A stretch of DNA of 64,000 nt from Maylandia zebra. Taxonomy: Eukaryota > Chordata > Actinopteri > Cichliformes > Cichlidae. This document shows positions 63,742 to 64,000 of this stretch, piece by piece. The stretch lies in contig NC_135185.1 in the NCBI RefSeq assembly GCF_041146795.1, positions 12,001,529 to 12,065,528 on the forward strand. Reading direction: 5' to 3'. The notes below the pieces were generated by a model. That model searched no databases, was not told the origin of the DNA, and saw nothing but the letters and a program-made list of their open reading frames with translations. The position numbers and the translations under genes are program-made. Each line of letters begins with the position of its first letter. Positions within the stretch are counted from its first letter, which is position 1.

Positions 63742-64000
63742 GTAATGTCTTTAATCGTGTTTATTTTTTGTTCTTTCAGAACTGTCATATATTGAAGGGC
63801 ATTGCTTAGTACTTAGTCAGTAAGAACGATATAAGCAAATAATTACACGTCCTAGTCAAACTGAGATTGAATGGGAAAAGTAACAGTTGGTGTAAGACTG
63901 ATTTATAATGACATTACCATGTTTTGCTGTTATGTGACAAAGTGCCTTTATCCAGCAGTCTTCTAATGATGATGTGATTTATGATTTAAAAGGCCTGAAC

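Overview
This window is nuclear DNA from a teleost fish, probably a percomorph such as a cichlid. The signs are compact multi-exon vertebrate genes with GT-AG introns, CA/GT microsatellites, several Tc1-type DNA transposons, an L2-type LINE and a widespread fish SINE-like repeat. No virus-derived element was recognised. Exon models below were built by hand from open frames, splice signals and remembered family proteins; no alignment was run.

Layout from left to right: (1) 160-2100, a 5'-truncated L2-like LINE inside an intron of the next gene. (2) 2562-5632, minus strand, the first two coding exons and 5' leader of a cytoplasmic poly(A)-binding protein (pabpc4-like); the rest lies left of the window. 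(3) 6138-8669, minus, a secreted ZP-domain egg-coat protein. (4) 8.7-11.8 kb, a repeat-rich spacer. (5) 11940-16419, plus, tmem54. (6) 17380-21550, minus, complete hdac1. (7) 23578-36459, minus, complete lck. (8) 36.5-42.9 kb, a spacer with no firm gene. (9) 42984-44041, minus, fam167b. (10) 46368-52565, plus, an mtmr9-type inactive phosphatase. (11) 54532-56753, plus, tdh. (12) 59002 to the right edge, plus, the start of srrm1; its second intron holds an apparently intact Tc1 transposon and a palindromic MITE.

The genes do not form one pathway. The order fam167b-lck-hdac1, all on one strand, matches human 1p35. mtmr9 and tdh beside them match human 8p23, where the paralogues FAM167A and BLK lie. 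The block therefore looks like both halves of a duplicated vertebrate region side by side.

The most interesting details are in gene expression signals: a TATA/5'TOP/A-rich leader on the PABP gene, a minimal uORF whose stop overlaps the tmem54 start, an 86-base GT repeat sitting directly at an mtmr9 splice acceptor, and two candidate GC-AG introns (lck and mtmr9). I found no convincing wholly new multi-gene system.
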